Source of the DNA: Primulina eburnea
Taxonomy: Eukaryota; Streptophyta; Magnoliopsida; Lamiales; Gesneriaceae
Assembly (NCBI RefSeq): GCF_022965805.1
Contig: NC_133104.1
Location: 40,840,682-40,904,681 of the forward strand
Length of the DNA: 64,000 nt
Reading direction: 5' to 3'
Both the position numbers and the translations under genes were made by a program. The notes under the pieces were generated by a model. That model saw only the letters and a list, made by a program, of their open reading frames with translations. It was not told the DNA's origin and made no database searches. Of this stretch, positions 58,644-64,000 are shown one piece after another (positions within the stretch are counted from its first letter, which is position 1; every line of letters starts with the position of its first letter).

Positions 58644-61600
58644 CTAAGATGATCTTCGCCATTGATTCTTTCCTTTTTTCTGAGGTAACTTAAAGGGGCT
58701 CCAGCTCTTCCTGCGCTTGGAAGTTTCACAAAAAAGTCCGGATGCGAGTGCTTGTTGGAGCCACAATTCAAACTCGTCCTCTTCATCCATCATCTCCGCA
58801 TCCAAATCCCATGGATACCTACCCGAGTTGGACCTCTGAGTTGACTTCTCTAATCCAACCATGTTGACATGGAAACTGGGACGATGAGTGTTTGGCCTGC
58901 AAGCCATACCCTAAAAGCGAAAAAACAGCATTCATTCCCGGTGACCAGAGAGAGCAGTTAATGCTCTAATCTGATAGTGATGTTGCATGTCAATCTGATA
59001 GTGATGTTGCATGTCAAGATAAGTAGTAGAAATATGACAACTTCTTCAGTATCGTGAGGACCAAACGTTGACCTTGAACAATAATAAAGTAGAAAATCGG
59101 GCTATAATCAAACTTATTTGGGACCAAGGCCTGCGTGATAATATGATTATATTGCTCAAGCTACGGCAAGTGGTCTAATAGAAGCCTAATTATTATCGTC
59201 GATGTACTAATTCAATAAACACAGGCCTTAGAGCAATGATGCACCAATCTGACACCATCCCTTCATTTATAGAAATACGCCATTCTACACATTACTCCAT
59301 AGATTGAGCCAGACATAAAATATGGGACATTTGCAGAATCCTCCTACTTTCAAATCTTTATGTCAAAGATACATGTTGACTTCTAAATAACAGATATGAC
59401 GTATGCACCAGAATGATTGCTAAAAAGCCCAAACTCATTCAAAATTTTCTTCCGAGCAAAAGCAACAAACTTACCTGACATATAGCCCACTCTGACACAT
59501 CAAAGATCCTGCTTTCAGCGCATACAAATGCTCGAGGTATTTCCACCTATATAAGATAAGTATGATACATGTGAAAGAGAGAAGGTACTTCAAAATTTCA
59601 GATGTCTCACAGACGCAATAACAGGTAAACATGTCAACAAATACATCGCAAGGCATGAAAACAATGCATAACAAGGGTTCCAGGGTCATGGTCTGAGTAA
59701 AGGACGTTGAACTCATGACCTAATGGAATTTCAACTTCAAAAGAGATTTAAGATAAGAGGTTAAAATCACGATAAAAAACTAGCTTAGACAGCTTTCATA
59801 AAAGCTTTTTTATTCACAACTTGTCTATGTTGTGATTTAAGGTAACATTAGATAAAAATCAGTTGCATGCTGATCAGTAAGTAACTTCACAGAAAGTCTC
59901 TACATCCTCGAGTAAAAACGATTCCTATAGACCAGCCAGCGCAACAAATTCCTAAAAAACAGAGAACATAACCACAAGAACATCATATACTCATCATTGT
60001 AACTTGTAAGTATTATATACAAACTTTCATCCTCGAGTAAAAACAACTCTTATAGACCAGATAGTGCAATAAATTCCTAAAAAGCAAAGAGCAAAACCAC
60101 AAGAACATCAGATACTCGTCATTGTAACTTGTAAGTATCATATACATGACTTCACACTTGTATGGGTAAGCATGATGATGGCATAAAATAGTGATAAAAA
60201 AGGACATGGAAAGCACATCCCAATCATTTCAACTGAAGATGCGTCAAAGAAATGAAGCAAACTAATCTTGTTAGAGAATATACCTTTTGTGGCCGATCAA
60301 ATACCAGTGACCTTTTGTTCTCTACCCATCCATCACCATCTTTGGCTTGATGGTATTGACAGCAATCCTGTACCCAACAAAACCATCTTCACTTATTATC
60401 CATACCAAGCAACTGCCGAATTTTATTTTCTTCTCAGAGAAACAAAACCTGGCACCATCTTGCTTTGGCCTTTGATTTATTTGTACAAATCCAGATGTGC
60501 GAGTTTCCACACTTTGTGCACTGTATGCGCCTCGACTCCTCGGAGCAAAAGTCAGCAGTTGTCTGCATTATTGTAGTTGAAGATTGTGAATCTTCTACAT
60601 TTCTAGCCACTTCATATTTCCAGGTAGTCATATTTATCATGTGTATTTCCAGCCTCATGATAGACATTGATTTTATGCATTAATCAAAGATATCCCCCAA
60701 TGAGATTAAACACAATACTACATTAAATGTATGCTCACACGCAGAAAATTTTCAGCATCACTATAAGCACAAAACGACAATAATGTTGTGTAAAACACTA
60801 AAGAAATAATGTGGGTAACACCTTGCGCAGCTACATTATTGCAACCTTTTCTTATCTATATACTAATTACCTATCCTTTACTAGTGAAAATTAACAAAAT
60901 ACGAACACAAAACAAACTAGGTTATGTTAGCCCATCCATATATTTGCACCTGATAAGAAGTACTGGGTGATTTCTGCAGGACACTCTTAGATTCTTCCTT
61001 CTTGAGTTGCTCATCATAGTCCCTCTTCTTAACAGCGTCAGAAAGAACCTATAATAACGCCAACTTGAGCAGCAATTGGAAACACACAAACTCATCTCAG
61101 GCATCTTTAAAAAAATAGCCAAAAAGCATGAAAAAAAGACCTCGTATGCACATTGAAGCTTCTTGAAAGATTCACTTGCCAGTGGACTTCCCATGTTTTT
61201 GTCTGGGTGAACTAGCACGGCCTGAAAAGTAATTAAACAATAAGCCTAACTAACAAGATACACGGACCATGTACATCTTGACAAAGAAAGATACTAATCA
61301 ACAAACAACCACTTAACCCTATACCTCGAACTTCGCTTCTACAAGAAAATGGGATTACATTTAATGGAGCAAAATAAGATTATGGGTCCAAGAAGGTTTG
61401 TCCTAAACAAGTTCTTTTCCAAGTCAGACGTCATCACTTGGAACCATACTGAAAAATTGCCTTGTAGGCGTATAATAAGATAAAGGCCCAAAGGTAATAC
61501 CTATCAAACATACGGGAAACAAAGTAATAGCAAGGGCTCAATAGTAGAAAGACCCAAGAGGGAAGGGAGAATAGTTAATCACGGGGTAGCGAAGAGAAAT

Positions 61601-63754
61601 TAGCACTTCCATAAAATCATATCCAATACCCTTTCATGCAGTGTTGTTTTAAGGAGAATCAGACTACCAAGGTTCATTTCACACAAACGGACAAACTCAA
61701 ACCTAAAATCATTACTTTCTAGCATTACTACATGGTATAAAATTTTGATCTCCAACATGAAGCCTTGGGCATTGAAGGATACATCCAACGAAGAATAAGC
61801 CGTTTGAAGACTAAGTCCAACCGGTATAAAGTTCACAAAGATGGGAAGCAAGGTGATATACCATGAACACAAATGACTGACGGAAATATAACAACTCGCA
61901 ACATTCCTGTTCTTGGTAATTTTTTCTCATGATCCATTTGCTCTCAACCATCAATATATATAACACACTCCCTCATAAATAGAACGTATATTTGAAATGA
62001 CATGACAATCACTTCCTTATTGAGGAAATGGTCAGAACATCCCAAAAGGTAGGAGCCCAAGTGAGAGAACTCACAAAATCAAATTGTGATTAAGACCGTT
62101 GCACGAAGACATGCTGCTAAAGCACAATAACAACAAGCTTTGGTTCTTTCCATAAAAATTTAACTTTATTTACTTGCAATTGGCAAACTTAAATTTTCAT
62201 GATATATGTTGTTTGATAAGAATAATTAAGTCTTCAAATGCACAGCACGACTGGTTTGAATTTAAGAGTAACGACCACATGGCTTCTGGCCCCCGATAAC
62301 CCTGGTTGTTTCATTCCTTTTTATTAAGAAAACCACACAATTTCTTTAGGAATTTGCTACATAAAAAGGAGAAGAAAAAAGGAAAAAAATGGAACACAAC
62401 TGTTTTTGCACGTCACTTTGAATCTTTTTTTTCTTACCTTCATAAAACATTCTTTTCAGTTACAACAAAAAAAAAAGAAAAAATCCAATATTAGAGTCAG
62501 CTTTTTTGTGGTCAATTATATCGTAACCAGCATCAACAAAATATTGTATAGTCAAATCTCTCAGCAATTAGGCAGCAAGGTTGAGAGAAAAGTACCTCAC
62601 CAGTATCAGATAAAATAAATAAACATTTTAACAACCAGAGTACGAAATAAGGGGTTATATATTGTTGGAGATTGGAGTGCCGACCTTTTTTCGGTATTCC
62701 TTCTTCAAGAGAATAAAATCAACTTTCTTTTGACGTGGAAAACCCAATGCTTCATAGTGATCTCCACAGCCTAAAATCCGCTTCATCTCAAGTGTTGAAG
62801 ATGAATCTTTACACACCAATTTCTTAACAACGGGTTCTTTTGGTTTTTCAACAAAGGATGAAGAATTAGTAGGTTTGCAGTCGGATTTACATGACTGTAA
62901 CTTCTCTTCTTCACTGGGAGTAGGATATTCACACTCTGGGGAGAAATCATCTTTTGCAAATGATTCGGGTACTCTATACTCTTCAAAATGAGTGTTTTCA
63001 CCCAAATTATCACACCTTTTGATCAAGTAGTTCAGCGCTTCATTCGATAGAAATGAGAGGTTAAATGCAAGTAACACCCCAAGCCATCCCACTCGAACCT
63101 TAACACAATACAGAGCATATAATGTCGCCATTAAAACCACCAACCTTGCATGATTTAGGGAAAAAAGATAACCTGCATTCCAGATCATGTTTCAATCAAC
63201 ACATTCATCAAGTAAGAGCAATAGCTAGGGCATTAAAAAAATTAGCTAGGGCATTAAAAAAAACGGCCCAAGAAAAATCTTAGGAGCCAACTTCAAATGT
63301 ACATGATGATAAATGAACATGCTTGATGGGCAAGATTTGCTCCAATTGACATCCAACGGAATTCATATGAAAACAAATTTCAAAAGTAGTTCATAAAATC
63401 AGAAGCAAACTCAATTAAGAAATAACGAATAAACGTTTTGGTCTTCTGAATATTATCAAGAATTTCAAATATTATACGCATTTTGCTTATTTTCCCCCAA
63501 AAAACGATTTGTTCTACAGTTGGGATAAGCCCAAAAAAGGGTAGTTAAAACGGGAAATGGGATAAGCATATACATCAATCAGCACTATGCACTGAGTTCA
63601 ACGTAGACAAGGAGAAGCACATACCACCAATTATAAACAAGGTACCCGTGATCCAAAAGTTAGCATACATCCATAAAACTAGAATAGCAATCAGTCCAAC
63701 AATAAAAAGACCAGGAGTGTAGCCCAAATACTGAACAGCAGCACCGGCCATTCC
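58644..63754 (-). CDS. Membrane-anchored DnaJ-domain protein (At1g79030/At1g16680 type), 5' end outside window
   Basis: Eight exons on the minus strand are visible: 63754-63625, 63172-62685, 61221-61141, 61048-60950, 60562-60449, 60367-60284, 59546-59475 and 58910-58644, all in frame. The gene continues past the right edge, since the first visible exon opens at an acceptor. Order of parts: hydrophobic spans (YTPGLFIVGLIAILVLWMYA, FWITGTLFIIGGYLFSL, ARLVVLMATLYALYCV, GWLGVLLAFNLSFLS); a hydrophilic linker; the J domain (ILGCGDHYEALGFPR, LLKKEYRKKAVLVHPDKNMG with the HPD triad, FKKLQCAYEVLSDAVKKRDY); a small cysteine region (CTKCGNSHIWICTN, WCQDCCQYHQAKDGDGW); and a conserved tail (GMACRPNTHRPSFHVNMVGL, WLQQALASGLFCETSKRRKS). 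J domains recruit and stimulate Hsp70; the client and membrane are unknown. The match to At1g79030/At1g16680 is from memory. Confidence 0.9.
58976..59020. repeat. 22-bp direct tandem duplication in DnaJ intron
   Basis: TGATAGTGATGTTGCATGTC occurs twice in a row, separated by 'aatc', in the intron before the last exon. Confidence 0.85.
59904..60147 (-). repeat. Tandem duplication, about 125-bp unit, in a DnaJ gene intron
   Basis: The segment starting ATCCTCGAGTAAAAACGATT at 59904 is repeated from 60029 (ATCCTCGAGTAAAAACAACT). The two share TATAGACCAG, ATTCCTAAAAA, CACAAGAACATCA and ATTGTAACTTGTAAGTAT, with scattered substitutions. It lies in the intron between exons 59546-59475 and 60367-60284. 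Confidence 0.88.
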
Positions 63755-64000
63755 CTGAACACAAATTAGAAATCATGAGTGACTCGTTAGCATACCTTTA
63801 TGAAGGCAAGAAAGTTTCAAAACTGCCATCTTTTGGACATGATTATAAAAATAGGATAAAGTTCCCCATTGCATGATATTACACTTCTTTGAAGTTTGAC
63901 CAACAGACGCAATCAAGAGCAGGAGATAAGCTATTACATACAAAAATATCGAGTTGTGTTTAAAATAAGCATGCCACATAACTATGACTACATCTCAAAG

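Overview
This is nuclear DNA of a flowering plant. Genes are intron-rich with GT-AG introns, spacers are very A+T-rich, and there is a nuclear-encoded photosystem I subunit, a nuclear tRNA-Trp and a Copia retrotransposon. The protein variants are eudicot-like. A short interspersed repeat built around GTGAGAC/GTCTCAC occurs about a dozen times; from memory this repeat is typical of asterids, probably Lamiales, but I could not verify that. There are no prokaryotic operons, CRISPR arrays or viral genomes.

Layout: (1) 0.8-6.3 kb, + strand, a STAR/KH RNA-binding protein in seven coding exons. (2) 7.9-9.7 kb, a short internally deleted Copia element with both LTRs. (3) 12.0-16.2 kb, + strand, a SEC14-like phosphatidylinositol transfer protein (SFH13 type) whose ATG lies in a very small exon. 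(4) 18.4-19.9 kb, + strand, a LORELEI-like GPI-anchored protein. (5) 21.36-21.43 kb, - strand, tRNA-Trp(CCA), divergent from PSAG at 21.7-22.1 kb. (6) 23.5-27.3 kb, + strand, an ARID-HMG box protein. (7) 30.8-33.7 kb, + strand, a single-exon TIR-NB-ARC-TPR protein of the XTNX/TNP type. (8) 35.2-38.7 kb, - strand, a homologue of the uncharacterized protein At4g26450. (9) 40.8-43.5 kb, - strand, a group I WRKY factor (WRKY2/WRKY34 type). (10) 50.4-51.7 kb, - strand, a LATERAL SUPPRESSOR-type GRAS gene whose reading frame is broken by one base. (11) 58.6 kb to the right edge, - strand, the 3' part of a membrane-anchored DnaJ protein. Gene-poor, repeat-bearing stretches of about 7 kb flank the GRAS gene on both sides.

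The genes do not form a pathway. They look like an ancestral eudicot gene block: the best Arabidopsis matches, recalled by locus number, fall into two clusters (near At1g55.6, and near At5g56.2 with its At4g26.4 duplicate) that are interleaved here.

I found no convincing undescribed multi-gene system. The points most worth a second look are the frameshifted GRAS gene, the GTGAGAC repeat family (three copies have exact 9-10 bp target duplications and one copy sits inside another), and the tiny start-codon exon of the SEC14 gene. Exon boundaries were built by hand from splice consensus, reading-frame continuity and remembered family sequences. All coding-length totals close in frame except the GRAS gene.
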